DNA of 64,000 nucleotides from Dioscorea cayenensis subsp. rotundata. Lineage: Eukaryota; Streptophyta; Magnoliopsida; Dioscoreales; Dioscoreaceae. Positions 44,581 through 57,247 of this stretch are shown piece after piece (positions within the stretch are counted from its first letter, which is position 1; the number at the start of each line of letters is the position of its first letter). Under the pieces are notes generated by a model. It had not been told where the DNA came from and searched no databases. It saw only the letters and a list, made by a program, of their open reading frames with translations. The stretch spans positions 25,748,578-25,812,577 of the forward strand of contig NC_052477.1 of assembly GCF_009730915.1 (NCBI RefSeq), given 5' to 3'. The position numbers and the translations under genes are program-made.

Positions 44581-44736
44581 GGATGTTTTCAATATTTCAT
44601 TTTAATTTTGAAAAATTTTAGATAATTATTTTTTATCAAATGAGTTCTAGGATTAAATTTTTTTGCTTTTAACTTTGTTGTAAGCTTTCTGTAAAATTGC
44701 CTATAGGAAATTTATCAAATAATTTTTTTTAATTAA

Positions 44737-46081
44737 GTGGATAAACTATAGTTTATTGAATTGTAAACTAAATTTAAAAAAATGAATAAATCACAAAATT
44801 AAAATTAAAACAATTTTTTAAGGAAAAAAAAAGAAGTGCATCAAAAGAAAGGAGATACAATGGATCTCAGGAGAGAAAAGAACATCAAAGAGAGAAAAAG
44901 GATAACATAGAAACAAATGGCATGTTGCTAGGCCTGCTAGCAACAGATAATATATAAAGGAGACACCAAACCACAAGCTAAGCAAACACCATGACTTCTT
45001 AGAAGAAGAATAAGGCATAGTCATCTCCCCAAAAGTGTCCCAAAGCAAGTGCTAACTTGACGTGACTAGCCCGATCTGTGTGATGTCGCAAGTTCCTCAA
45101 AATCACTTGTCTCTTCCAAGGGATCCCAAAAAGTCAAGACTACACTTTAACTAAATTCTCCATACAAAGACCTATGATAAAAACATATGATCAACTTTAA
45201 GAATAATTGAGGCCATCAAGAGTGACTGAGTTAAATATGTGCACATTTCCCACTAGCCAAATGTTCCTAATAATGGCTTTTTATAATAGGTCCCATGTGG
45301 CTTTGACTAGGTCATGAAATCTGAGTCTCCAAGGATCCCAAAACTCCCAAGAATATTTAGTCATTGTGAAAGCTCAAAGACACACGCCAAAGTAGTGCAA
45401 AATGCACTTCATGAAGGGCATTGAAGGAAGAGGAGGTCAATAAATTCAATCAATATGTTGAAATAGATACAGGTAAAGGTCAAAACTGAATTAAATCTCC
45501 TAGCTATGAGATTTTCTAGAGTAAGATTTGTTATCCCAAACCAGCTAGGTGAAGATGTTGATTTTCCTCAAGCAGGCACACTTCCAAATTTGCAATGTGT
45601 CCTAGCACAAACAACCTTTGTCATAGAGGAAACCATAACAAGATTTGAAAATGAAAACACCCGATAGGAGTGAGATTCCACCACTTGGTATCCCTATTAT
45701 TATGTGAGGCCCCAGAAGTCCAGGCATTGATTTCAAGTAAGACTAGCTCAGTAAAAGAGGTGGACTCCAAGAAAGTGACAAGAAAATTCTTGATAATACC
45801 TATTGGAAATTGGATGGATGAAGGCCTTAAGCCAGAGATACCTAGGCACTTGATCATTAACCCAACAATCCCACCAAAATAAGATGGTCTCATCATCCTT
45901 AATAATTGAGGTAAACAAGCTTGAAGGTAGGTAGACAAATCTGAATGTTGTTCCACATGAAGGAAATTCTATTAGCCTATTTTGGATGCAAGTTCTAGGT
46001 GTGAGCATTGGGGAAGTAGTTGAATTGGATGGCTTTGAATCCACACCAATTCACTTGGGAAAAAACCTTCCACCACCACTT
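44737..46081 (-). mobile_element. LINE-A copy, minus strand
   Basis: The 3' hairpin is at 44737-44749, partly decayed. Minus-strand fragments include IIKDDETILFWWDCWVNDQVP (about 45850-45930), matching the W-D-W region in the copy at 4617-4802. Its right side is the insertion site of LINE-B2 (caccaccactt, 46071-46081). Confidence 0.7.
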
Positions 46082-49000
46082 ACCATGGATGTCAAGGTTA
46101 CATGTAATATTTAGAATGCCTCAGATGCCATGCTCCTTGGGCTTGCAAAGTCATGTCTAATTAACCACTTCACTAGCCTTTGGAGAAATGATGAGCATAG
46201 ATCTTTTGATTATATCCTTAATGTGATTCCTAATTATCTCCATACCCGTTCTTCTGCCCAAAGAGTTGCCTTAACCAATCCTGTTTCCAAAGTGGAAATT
46301 CACAACTCTCATATCCTTACCTAATGATAAATCCCTTGGCCCGGATGGCATGAATGTGGAATTCTACAAATTTTTTTGAGAAGAATTAGGAGATCATCTT
46401 TTTGCAGCTATCAATTTTTTTTTCTTAATGCTATGATGCCTAAAGGCTAGGCAAGACTTTCATTATTTTAATTCCTAAAAAAGAGCACCCTAAAACTGCT
46501 ATGGATTATCGTCCCATTTTTCTTTGCAATGTCTCTTACAAGATTATTACTAAGATCTTAGCTAATCACCTCAAGAATGTTATTGACTCTTTTTGGTTGA
46601 TAGAAAACATTGTGGGTTTGTTCCAGGAAGATCTCATGTGGACAATATCATTGTTGTTCATGAAATTGTTCATATTATCCATAATGACAGAACCATCCCC
46701 CCTAGGATGTTAATCAAAATGGATATTGAGAAGGCTTATGATACTCTTCAATGAGATATTATTCTTGCCACTTTAGTAAAGATGCATTTCTCTAGCATTT
46801 GAATAGCCTATATCAAAGCTTGTCTTTATTCCACCTCTTTCTCAATCATTGTCAATGGTAGCCGTACTGATTTGTTTCACCCCTCTAGGGGTGTTAGACA
46901 AGGAGACCCACTTTCTCCTTATCTTTTCATCTTGGTTGCCCAAAATCTTTCAGCCATTCTCAATTATACTAGGCAACTCAATTTGATCCATGGCTTTAGT
47001 AATAATCTGAGTATTAACTTCAATCACCTCATGTATGTAGATGATTTAATCATTATTACTACTGCCTCTAGAAAATCTGCAAGAAACATCAACTTCTACC
47101 TAAACTTACATTCCCAACTGGCCAAAAGCCAAACCAAAATAAATCTGAGATTTCTTTTCCAATTGGTTCAACACAAGATTTTCAACTAGTATTTGCTCCA
47201 TTCTCAGCTTCACTACTAGCAAGACTCCTTTCAATACCTTGGAGTTCTCATCTCTCATAAAGATCTGGCCTGTGTCCATTTTAATCAAATGATTGTACAA
47301 ATGTTGATGTTGCTAACTAGAGTAAGGCTAATATCTCCAAAGCCGGGAAAGTTGTCCTTATTAATAGTGTCATCATGACAACTCCCATTTACTATCTTTC
47401 AATCTATCTAGTCCCTAACTCTATATTAAATAGATTGTCCCAAATTGCTCTGAAATTTTTTGGTCTAATAGTGGCAATGGGAGTGGCATCCCGATAGTCA
47501 ATTGGAACACCATTACTATGAGCAAAACTGAGGGGGTATGGGCATCTGGAATCTTCATGATAGCTAAGAATCTTTTTAATTTTCCTAACTCACAGAATAC
47601 CTTCTAGGTTGATATTCACCACTTGAAATATGGAAATCACAACTTTTGGTCCCATAAAAGTCCTCATAAGTGTTCTGTTTTTTTTTGGAAGTCTTTGCAA
47701 ATCAACTGATATTTTAAAACCTCATTTTTGGATCAATTGCATCAACCCTTCCACTACCTCTGTTCTTTTTCATCCTTGGATTTTTGAAATCCCCATCATG
47801 TTTAAATCTGTTTTCCTCAACATGGACCTTGATTTGGACAATCTTTCGTTTGAATGATCTCATTGATAATGATGGTTGGAATTTGCATGCTCTCAATTAG
47901 GTCTTAGGTCCTTACTAGAATTCTCCTTTGATTAGTCATGGGAAAATCACCCCAGATGAGCCTAACCACTGGGTGTGGTTTCCCAAGACTAATAACAACA
48001 AGATTTTAGCAATTATTTACAATTTCCTAAATAGTAATCATGCTGATGATCAACATTGGAATGGTTGGATGAACATTTGGAAATTAAGGGTGGCTCCGAA
48101 GATCAGAACTTTTATTTGGCTTTTGATCCAAGGAAAAATCAAAACTTATGAGTACCTTTATCGCATGAAGCTGGGTCCTTCTGATTGTTGTGTTTTCTAT
48201 GGCTTGGTCCTTGAAACCACAGATCACCTCTTCCGTCTTTGTCGTAAAAGCCAAATTATGTGGAACTTGGTTAAAGACCAAACTGGGTTGACCATTAATT
48301 TGAATGACCACATTTCTAATGGAGTCAAGCTGGATTTTAATCATCAAAGAACTCTACTCAATCAGCCTCGTTGATTGCTATAATTGTTTGGTATATTTGG
48401 AAGACGAGGTGTAACTTTATTTTCAGACAAAAAACTCCAATTTATTTTCAAATCTCTAACAATGCCACAGAGCATTACAAAGAATTCGAGCTGCATCACA
48501 ATAACTGCAAAATGGTGAAATTTTTTCTGCAAAACAGGCTTACAATGGGTGAGATGAGTATTTTTTCTGATGCTATGTGGAATAAAGAAACATGTAAGGA
48601 TGGTGCTGATTTCTATTTGGTTGATTCTAATGCCTTTATTATCAGTGCAGGATCCTTTCCTATGGAGATGAGTGGAAGAGTGGAAATGGAAGCTAAAGCC
48701 CTTAATGCTGCAATGCAACAGAATTCTGAGCTACATGGAAGGTGCTCCAATATTTTCACTAGCTCAAGGGAATTATGAAATTTGTTTTATCATAATACAG
48801 AGTTAATGCAATGGGGATCCTGCAATCATATCTTTGAGACAAAAAAAAAATGGCTTGTTAGGTTCCTCAACCATCAAATGGATCTAATTCAGCATTCTTG
48901 GAATAGAATTACAACTCTTCTTGCTAGTTAGGGAATTCAAGCTAATCATTTGTCCCTTTTTCACCAAGGGATGGAGAAACCAAAGTGGATCATGAGAGCT

Positions 49001-49195
49001 GTGCATCAAATGGGTTTTCTTTTTTGATTTGTTTGGCTTTTTCCCTAATTTTTTTTTTCTCTTTTGAGTGTTCTTTAGTTTAGTGTCAGTTTGGTTAGTT
49101 GTCTTTTGTGTTTTGTCCCTCTTGGGCTTTGTTTTTCTTGTTCTGTATTTGGTCTTTCTCTTTCAATAAATAGCTACGGTGTAGCTCTCCCCCAA
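46082..49195 (+). mobile_element. LINE-B2: 3.1-kb LINE with 11-bp TSD
   Basis: Flanked by the perfect duplication caccaccactt (46071-46081 and 49196-49206). ORF2 remnants in order: RT fingers (DKSLGPDGMN, 46326), TRI-RT palm VRQGDPLSPYLF (46891) and MYVDDLIII (47034), zf-RVT (48120-48260, PSDCCVFYG...TDHLFRLC), and RNase H (FSDAMWNKETCKDGADF, 48560; MEAKALNAAMQQN, 48690). The RT has the variant YVDD in place of YADD. The terminus AATAAATAGCTACGGTGTAG-CTCTCCCCCAA abuts the duplication with no poly(A); the hairpin AGCTAC-GGT-GTAGCT is at 49172-49186. Many stops. Confidence 0.9.
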
Positions 49196-49206
49196 CACCA
49201 CCACTT

Positions 49207-50619
49207 TCTCTAAAAAAAAGACAATTATTTATTAGTTCTTGTAACTTTTCAAATATTCCCTGTCATCCCTTTTTTCAATTTACTTATTTTTCAATCCATG
49301 CATCAGTTTATTTTATTTAAAAATTCAATTTTGTCCCGCTTACGAAATATACTTCCCGTTTATTAAGTATATTTTTTTATTTAAAATTGTATATTTATGT
49401 GTAATTACATAAGTTTTTATTTAAAATGTAATGTTTTTGTTTAATATTTGTTTTTACTGTTTAATATCTTAGTTTTTTGTTTACTATTTTGTATTTCCGT
49501 CTAAAATCGCTGAGGGGCATTTTTTTTATGAAAGTACTAAAAAAATAAGCTGTCAGATGGTGTCAGAAAATGAAAGGACATTTTCGGGATATGAAATAGT
49601 CTAAAGATTTTTTGATCAAGTGAGAAAATTGAAGGGATGATATAAACAATTTCTCAAAAAAAAAAAGTCATGTCTAATTAACAAGCTAACATCCAGGTTT
49701 GTTAATGTCAAATCCATGCCAAAAAAAAAAGTCTAGGTAAATGCTTAATGGCATTGATAACCCAACTTGAGAGTCTGAAAATAGACATCCAATAAAAGTA
49801 GAAAACTATGTTTATTCATGGATGTCCAGATAAAAGTACAAACATTTTCCCCATTAAAACATGTATCCATGTCATCCTCAACACGCATAACCGGTAATTA
49901 TAATTGTCCCAATTTGTATATTTTACAAAGTATAGAAGGAAGGTATGTTATATTGCGGTAATTATATCTCAAATCATTAAGAATTAAGGTGGAGGACTTC
50001 CTCTACAATCAAATGAAACTTCAGCCCTAAATTCACTCATGATTTATCTAAACCAACTATGATGCCTACTATCTCCTATTCTCCTTAGTGCTACCTGTGA
50101 TGGATATTCTATCCCTTAGTGATTATTTCCAGACTTCAGAGTGTCACTAGTACCCCATGTTTGGTTTGTATCTTTTGTCCCCACCTTCACCATTGGTGAA
50201 ATATGGGTCTTAAACTTTGTTCAATTGGGTTTGTTTGCTGCTTTTTTTGCATGTTAGTTATAATATTTCTCATTTAAACTAACAAAGTTGTTGTTTATCC
50301 ACATACATTATAAAATAATATATAAATAAGTGTCTCACCCAATTAAGGCTAGCATGTATCGAATGACTTAGTAAATGGAGCTAAACAAACTCCTGGAAGA
50401 ACTAGAGACACTTAATTGTTTAACTGTTTTTTTATTAAATATTTGCTTGTGGCTTATTCATTTCATTAAAAATAACTTCAGACATTAAATTCATAGAGTA
50501 TGCATCCATCCAGATCAATGTAAGCTTTTTTTTAATAAATATAAATAAATGATGACGCATTGATCAGAAAGTTTTGATTTGGTAAACCAAAGAAGCAGTC
50601 CAACTGTTCAAATGCTTTG
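49207..50619. other. AT-rich intergenic DNA, possible MITE at 49245-49655
   Basis: No gene. The segment from about 49255 (tgtcatcccttttttcaattt) is loosely inverted-repeated near 49625-49650 (attgaagggatgat). This suggests a decayed 400-bp MITE. No duplication confirmed. Confidence 0.3.
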
Positions 50620-50699
50620 AGCTAAGCAACAATTTGGCAATTTCTTGATAATTTCTATGTTTTGATAAGCTAAACAGTTTGGCAATTTCTTGATAATTT
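50620..50699. repeat. Short tandem duplication
   Basis: Two copies of a roughly 45-bp unit containing tttggcaatttcttgataat and ending in tttct, at about 50620-50662 and 50668-50700, directly before the LINE-A copy begins. Confidence 0.75.
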
Positions 50700-52990
50700 C
50701 TCAATCCGGATTCATTAAGGGTAGATGTATCGCTGATAATATTATTGCTGCTCAGGAAGTGATTTTCAATCTTCAAAAAGGAAAATTCTCAGCTACGCTC
50801 TTAAAGTCGATTTCGCTAAAGCCTTTGACTCCTTGGACTGGAATTTTCTACTTGAGATTCTAGAAGCTAGAGGCTTTTGGTAATCGTTGGATCTCATGGA
50901 TACACACTATTCTCAAATCGCCAAAAACTCAAATTCTCATTAATGGTACTACTCGTGGGTTACATTCATCGCAAAAAGAGGCCTAAGACAAGGTGATCCT
51001 CTCTCTCCTCTTCTTTTTGCCTTAGCGGCTGATACCCTTAGTGCAATGTTCTATCACGCGATTCACTCCAAAGTTCTGATTGGGGTACAACTTGACCATT
51101 CTAACAGCATTTGCCATTTACAATATGCTGATGATCTTATCATTTTCTCGGGGGGTGGACATGAAGACCTTAAAATTGTTAAATTAATTCTTTACCTATT
51201 TGAAGGCTGCTCCGGTCTCTCTATCAACTTCTCAAAAAGCTGTCTTTACTCCACCTTTTTCGGTTTTCAACCGAATTCCTCCTCTGCAAGAATTCTTAAT
51301 TGCAATTGAGATTGTCTTCCCATCACTTACCTAGGGGTACCCCTCTCTGGTAAACGCCCTAGAAGAGCTAACTGGGCGATGCTGATTGATTCTGTTTGGT
51401 CTCGGCTCACTCAATGGAAAGCAATTTACCTCTCTTTGGGGGGTCGCTTAACTCTTATCAACTCTGTGTTATCTTCCATCCCAGTTTATTGGATGTCAGT
51501 TTTCAAACTTCCTTCCTGGGTCATACATGATATTGACAAAATCAGGAGAGACTTTCTTTGGAAAGGTCCGGACCTGGGATCTAAGGGGTTAAGATTAATT
51601 GCTTGGAGCAGAATTTGTCGACCCGAAGCATGGGTGGTGAGGGCATCCTTAATCTTCGGGGAATTCAATAAAGCCTTTACTTGGCAAATGGTGGTGGAAA
51701 TTTCATTCTCGCACTGTAATCATGCTCTGGTCCATGATCATTAAAGCCAATTATTTTTTTACTGATGACTCCCTAACCTTTCTTTTTCTCACAACCCCCG
51801 TAAATAAATCGTTCTTTTGGGCGGAATTAATACCATACTTCATTCATTCCGTTCTCGCCTAACCAAATCAATTGGCAATGGTGAAAAAAACTCTATTCGG
51901 TTTTGATAGATGGTTAGAGGGCGGTCACCTAGAAACGTTTATGATTCTCTCTTTTCGGACTGTCCTTACCCTTGGATTACCTTAAAACAATTTATTCTTA
52001 TCATCAACTCCCAGGGTAATCTCTTTAGATCAACCACTACAAATGATATCATCAGACTTCTAAATTCTTTACCGGATTGTTCCAATGATAATGATGACTC
52101 TTACTTCTGGTCATTAGAAAAGAATGGAACTTTCACAGTCAAATCTTTTTACAATTTTCTAATTGATGGAGGACTTCGTAATCAACTTTATCCCAATTTC
52201 TGGAAAACTAAGACTCCTAGCAAAAATCACCTTATTGCATTGGCTTGCACGGGATAACAAAAATTCTAACTCTTGAGAACCTATTCAAAAAGGATGCAAC
52301 CCTTCCCGCCATCGACACTTGTACCCTTTGCCATAATAACACTGAATCAGTGGACCACCTTTTCTTACACTGTATCTCATTTGAGCGAATTTGGTCATTC
52401 TTCAAATGTTTATTCGATCACCGAAATTCTACCCTCCTCAATGATATAACATTTTGGACCAATTGGATTCCCTCTATTAATTCTTCCCTCAGAAATATCT
52501 GGGACATCTGTTCCCGAGCCATCTTCTGGAATATCTGGCTGGAACGCAACAACCATATTTTTAACCAAAAATGTTCACAAACTTCTGTTACAATTTATAA
52601 TACGGCTAATATGATTCTTTCTTGGATTACTGCAGATTCTGACTCCCACTCTTTGATTGACTCGGAGGGTTCTCAGAAGATCAAGCGTTCCTTAAACTTC
52701 CTCAGTTCCAGATCCTCTGTCTGCACAGGTGATCGGGCGCCCGATCAGATTCAGGAGTAGTCCGTTTCCTCCTCCTCTGAGCTGGCCTGTGCCTCCTTAT
52801 GGTTGGCTTCGCCGGCTTCAGATTGATCCTCTTTTATCTTTCTTTTTGCTTTCCTTGTTTTCTGTTATTCTCATCACTGGTGAGGATAACAGACTTCTGC
52901 TTAGCTCCTATGCTTGTTGTACTTTCTTTTGTACTTTGTTGATTTCAGTTTGCTCCTTTTCAATAAATTTGTGGTTTATCCACTTTATTC
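50700..52990 (+). mobile_element. LINE-A, best-preserved copy (RT to 3' end)
   Basis: 5'-truncated in RT. Fragments: SGFIKGRCIADNIIAAQEV (50710), LQYADDLIIFSGGG (51118, intact catalytic YADD), LGGRLTLINSVLSSIPVYWM (51439) and IRRDFLWKGPD (51550). The zf-RVT CTLCHNNTESVDHLFLHC (52319) follows, then a C-terminus without RNase H that ends at 52760. The 3' UTR carries ggtgaggataac, and the end ttcaataaat is followed by the hairpin GTGGTTTATCCAC (52971-52983), tttattc and poly(A). Frameshifts near 50990, 51310 and 51745. Confidence 0.88.
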
Positions 52991-53267
52991 AAAAAAAAAA
53001 AAATTATAAATATCATTAATCTCCTTCCAACTTGCAAACAACCAAGTTTCATGTATGAAATAGCCAGAGTTTAATAGGAAAGTCAAAATAATGAATCTGA
53101 TCACAATTGGATATCCATTCTGACTTTTTCCTCTACAAATTTAAAAAACAATGAATTTGATATCATTTTATACTTGTAATCTGCCACTTGACACTTGATT
53201 GCTGAGTTACCTCTTAAAATTGCTGCATTTCTGAAGCTGTATACTTATCTTGTTTGCTTGAATTCCA
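52991..53267. other. Poly(A) tail and NLR-3 upstream region
   Basis: The LINE-A poly(A) (52991-53002) is followed by about 265 bp of AT-rich DNA upstream of the inferred NLR-3 start codon. No clear TATA box stands out. Confidence 0.45.
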
Positions 53268-56200
53268 ATGACTAATAATACAATTGCATCTTCAATCCAT
53301 TGTTTGAGTAATAAATTGATTGCTACTTTTGAGAGATTATATTCAGAAACAAGGCCATGTTATGGTGTTGTTAAATTTTATATTTTGCTACTAGTGGGCC
53401 CTTATATGGGCTTTATATGGGCTTAGAGGTCTTATACTAAAAAGTCTCAAGACTTAGTGGATTAACCTCTATACCTATATATAAACTCATAACACTTCTA
53501 TTACACAACCGATGTGGTACTATATTTCCAACACCCTCCTCAAGTTCAACTCGGTCGAACTTGCACAGACTTGTACACCAGAGGTCTGTTTACATGGACT
53601 TGTACACTACTTGTGTCTCAGAGAGACTACACACACATGGAGGTCATACACACATGGATTTGTATCACATCGGTGGCTCCACTATATTTCTCTGATACCA
53701 TGTTAGATTTTATATTTTGCTACTAGTGGGCCCTTATATGGGCTTTATATGGGCTTAGGGGTTTTACACCAAAAAGTCTCAAGACTTAGTGGCTTAACCT
53801 TTATACCTATATATAAACCCATTACACTTCTATTATACAACCAATGTGGTACTATATTTCCAACAGGTGTTGAAGAAGACATGAAGAAGTTGAAGGTGAT
53901 GCTCCCGAACATTCAAACTGTGCTCAAGGATGCAGAGGAGAGAGCTGTTAGAGATGAGTCAATATACTTATGGCTAATGGAGCTCAGGAATGTTGTGTTT
54001 ATTCTTGATGATATGTTTGATGAATATGAGTATGATTTGCTGCAACATCAAGTGATGATGAGATATGAGAAGGTTGATGAGTTTATCTCTTCGTCACAAA
54101 AGAAGCTAAAAAGTGTTGTTTGGGCTGTTGATAATGATGATGATGATGATACAAGGAATGAGAATGAATATGAATTATCACCACATGCTGTGAAGGAGAC
54201 TAAGCGTAAGTGGGAATTCGATAATGAAGATTCAAGCAACTCTAAGTCTGCACGCAAGAAGTCCAAGATCATAACTAGTTATGTTAATGATATGTTGGAA
54301 AATAATAAACACAAAGAACTTGAATCTAGAAATGAAAAATGGAGCGGTGTCGAGCAAGAGGAAACGGGAGGAGGAAGACGAGAAGGTATGTGACATTGTC
54401 TCTACTTTTACTAATCTTTCAATTAGACATGGAATGGCAGATAAGATTTCAGACTATGTCAGTAAACTTACTAAGATGACAGAGCATATGCATGTTCTCA
54501 AATTAAAAGAGGGACATAGAATGAGGGAGAATGATAATTCAACTAGCTGTTAATGAGGATGCTTCACGGGTTTTTGGTCGGGAATTTGACAAGCAAAAGA
54601 TCATTGAATTGTTGTTTTCTGATTGCCAAAACAATCTTCGTGTTATTTCTATTGTTGGCATGAAAGGAGTCGGAAAGACGACACTTGCTCAACTTGTTTA
54701 CAATGATGAGATAGTAAGCAGATACTTCAACCTAAGGGGATGGGTGCATGTGCTTGAGTCTTATGATGTTCTGCAACTAATAAAAGCAATCACTGAATCT
54801 TTTGGGAGGAAACTTGATAATTCAAAGGAGTTGAACACTCTTCAAGAAATTCTCAAAGAGGAGATGTGGCGAAAAAGGGTGTTACTAGTCCTAAACAATA
54901 TATGCAACTACAAAAATAGTTTTTTGGAGTTCTTATCGATTTCCTTCAATGGTGCTGAATCAGTGAAAATCATTGTAACTTCAAGCAATGATTCAGTTGC
55001 TGCTGAGTTTGAGGAAATGATACTTCCTTATCATCTTCACTGCCTCCATGAAGATGAATCCTGGTTGTTGTTTCAGCATTGTGCATTTGATTGTCATGGT
55101 TTTCATCAAATCGGTAGGAAGATTGTTATCAAGTGCAAAGGTTTTGCCTTCTTTGTCTTTGAAGATGCTCGGACACCTCCTTAGAGATGAAACCGATAAG
55201 GTGAAATGGATTGAGATCCTAGAGAGTGTACTTTGGGATGAAAATAAGTCAAACATAGAAAGTCTAACCGCTATCAAATTGAGCTATCAGCACTTAACAA
55301 TATATCTGAAACCATGCTTGACATATTGTTCCTTATTTCCGGAAGGTTATAAATTCACCAGAGACAAATTAGTCATGTTGTGGATGGCACAAGGGTTTAT
55401 TCAGCCAAAAAGAAGTAAAGCAATGGAAGACATAGGCAGTCAATCTTTCAATGAATTGTTGAGAAGGTCATTCTTCGAAAAAGTAGATGGTCATGATGAT
55501 CAATTGTTTTCTATGCATGATCTAATACATGAGACTATAAGGGCAGGCAATATATCTAATGAAGTTCAGCATCTGTACATTGACGGAAACACTTTCTTCA
55601 GTAATGAACATGAATATCTGAATCTTCAAACAGTAATTGTCGAAGAGAAATCATGCGACAACAGTCCTACATTACTCGATTTCAATCTTTTGAGGAACCT
55701 GCGCTTGCTAGAGTTGAAATCTTGTCAGATATTCGAGTTACCAGATTTTATTGGCAATCTTAAACACCTCCGATATCTTCATCTTGAATGCAACCAAATC
55801 AAGAGGCTGCCAGAATCAGTATCCCAACTTTACAATCCCCAAGTGCTCAACCTTCATCATTGTGTTCATTTGGAGGAATTACCGGAAAGAATTGGAAACC
55901 TAATCAATTTACTGTTTTTCAGTTTCTGTGGAAGTCAAGTTCAGTCCTTGCCTCAATCAATCATCCAACTACATAATTTACAAACACTGAAATTGCTACA
56001 TTGTAGAAGTCTTGTTCAGCTCCCAAAAGGCATCGGAAAACTCACGAATCTCCGGCATCTCAAACTAGAACAGTTAAGTTAAGCTTGAATGGAGACATGA
56101 ATCAATGCGGAATTGCTGAGCTAAAAGATTTGGTGAATCTCAGGGGGAAACTCTGCATTTCAGGACTCAAAACTGTGACCAATCTGGAGGATGTCAAAGA

Positions 56201-57075
56201 AGCAAATCTCTGGAGCAAGAAACACATTAAAGAGCTGAGACTTGATTGGAATGGTTCAGATCATCAATACAATGATTCTGATTCTTCTTTTCAAGAACTT
56301 CAAGAAAGTGTTCTAGAGAGCTTGAAACCTCACACCAACCTGACTAAATTGGAGATATACAACTACAATGGTGCTAAATTTCCTGCCTGGCTTGCTGATC
56401 CATCCTTCTCCAACTTAACTACAATTATTCTCATTCAATGTCTTAATGACAAATGTGAGTTCCTGCCACCATTGGGACAGCTTCCATCTCTTACATCACT
56501 AGATATTCAGAAAATTCACGGCATTCGGTATATCTGCCGGGATATTTTCCAATCACTGGTTGAACTGAAGTTGTGTCATTTGTATGGATTGGATACTTGG
56601 AATGGGGATTTTCCGATGCTTAGAAACCTAACAATTGAGAACTGCCCCAAACAGAAGCAACTGCCAACATTTCCCTCCCTTTCCAGTTTAAACCTCTGGG
56701 GGCTTGACCAGCTGAACACCATCATGAGCCTACATGATTTTGTTTCTCTCAAACATTTGACTGTAAAACATTGTCCTGAACTCTGGCTTTCACCCATTGC
56801 TCAAGGTGATCAGCTACCTCCTGGTCTTCTTCAATCCCAGGACATTGAAATCAGCGGTTGCCCAGGGTTGCATGAGTGGTGCTGCGAGCATGGAGTTCTT
56901 AACTGGATTAGTTCTCAAGTATGTGTAATAATTTTCTCTTTGATTTTGTAGTGCCATATCTAGTTTCTGAGTTTTAGTAGTTGCAGAAAAACTTATATTA
57001 TGTTTTGACTATATTTTTTTTTGGCAGGAAGAGATGATATTTGAATCAAAGTTCGTTAATGAGACACTGTTTTGA
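53268..57075 (+). pseudogene. NLR-3: CC-NB-ARC-LRR gene broken by a TRIM and frameshifts
   Basis: The frame starts MTNNTIASSIHC at 53268, is cut by TRIM-1 (53369-53865), and continues EEDMKKLKVML through the CC domain (LDDMFDEYEYDLLQH). A linker rich in D/E and K (54110-54300) is unusually long. Frame changes fall near 54345, 54535, 55150 (inside the GLPL motif) and 56080. NB-ARC: P-loop GMKGVGKTTLAQ (54658), kinase-2 VLLVLNNI (DD replaced by NN), RNBS-D YLKPCLTYCSLFPEGY and an intact MHD (SMHDLIHE, 55512). LRRs run to WISSQ at 56918, then a 109-bp intron and a last exon 57028-57075 (ends NETLF). The C-terminal intron matches NLR-1. It can no longer make a full receptor. Confidence 0.9.
53369..53865 (-). 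mobile_element. TRIM-1: complete TRIM with 165-bp LTRs and 5-bp TSD
   Basis: LTRs at 53369-53533 and 53701-53865, each TGTTA...CCAACA, flank a 167-bp interior without frame. Flanking 5-mers are both ggtgt (53364-53368, 53866-53870). The primer site reads on the minus strand just before the right LTR (tctgataccatg reversed), and the polypurine tract (cttgaggaggg) next to the left LTR, so the element is on the minus strand. It interrupts exon 1 of NLR-3. Confidence 0.95.
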
Positions 57076-57094
57076 GTACATGACCAGGAATTAT

Positions 57095-57247
57095 TACCAC
57101 AACTGCAAGAATTCTCAATTGCAGAGGGGGGGTTGCTCTCCCTAACTTACTTGGGGGTCTCAATTTCTGATAGATGACCGCAAATCTCATCTATTTATTA
57201 AGGAAGTTGTTTTCCAAAATGGTTCAGAAACAGTTCTTTCTCTAAAT
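57095..57247 (+). mobile_element. LINE-A RT fragment
   Basis: Reads ARILNCRGG, then LTYLGVSISD, matching SARILNCN and ITYLGVPLSG of the copy at 51280-51350. It is truncated at both ends and lies between two NLR remnants. Confidence 0.6.

Noticed and set aside
44371..44592. Leucine/serine-rich minus-strand open frame
   Set aside because: A translation of the AAT/GAT microsatellite.
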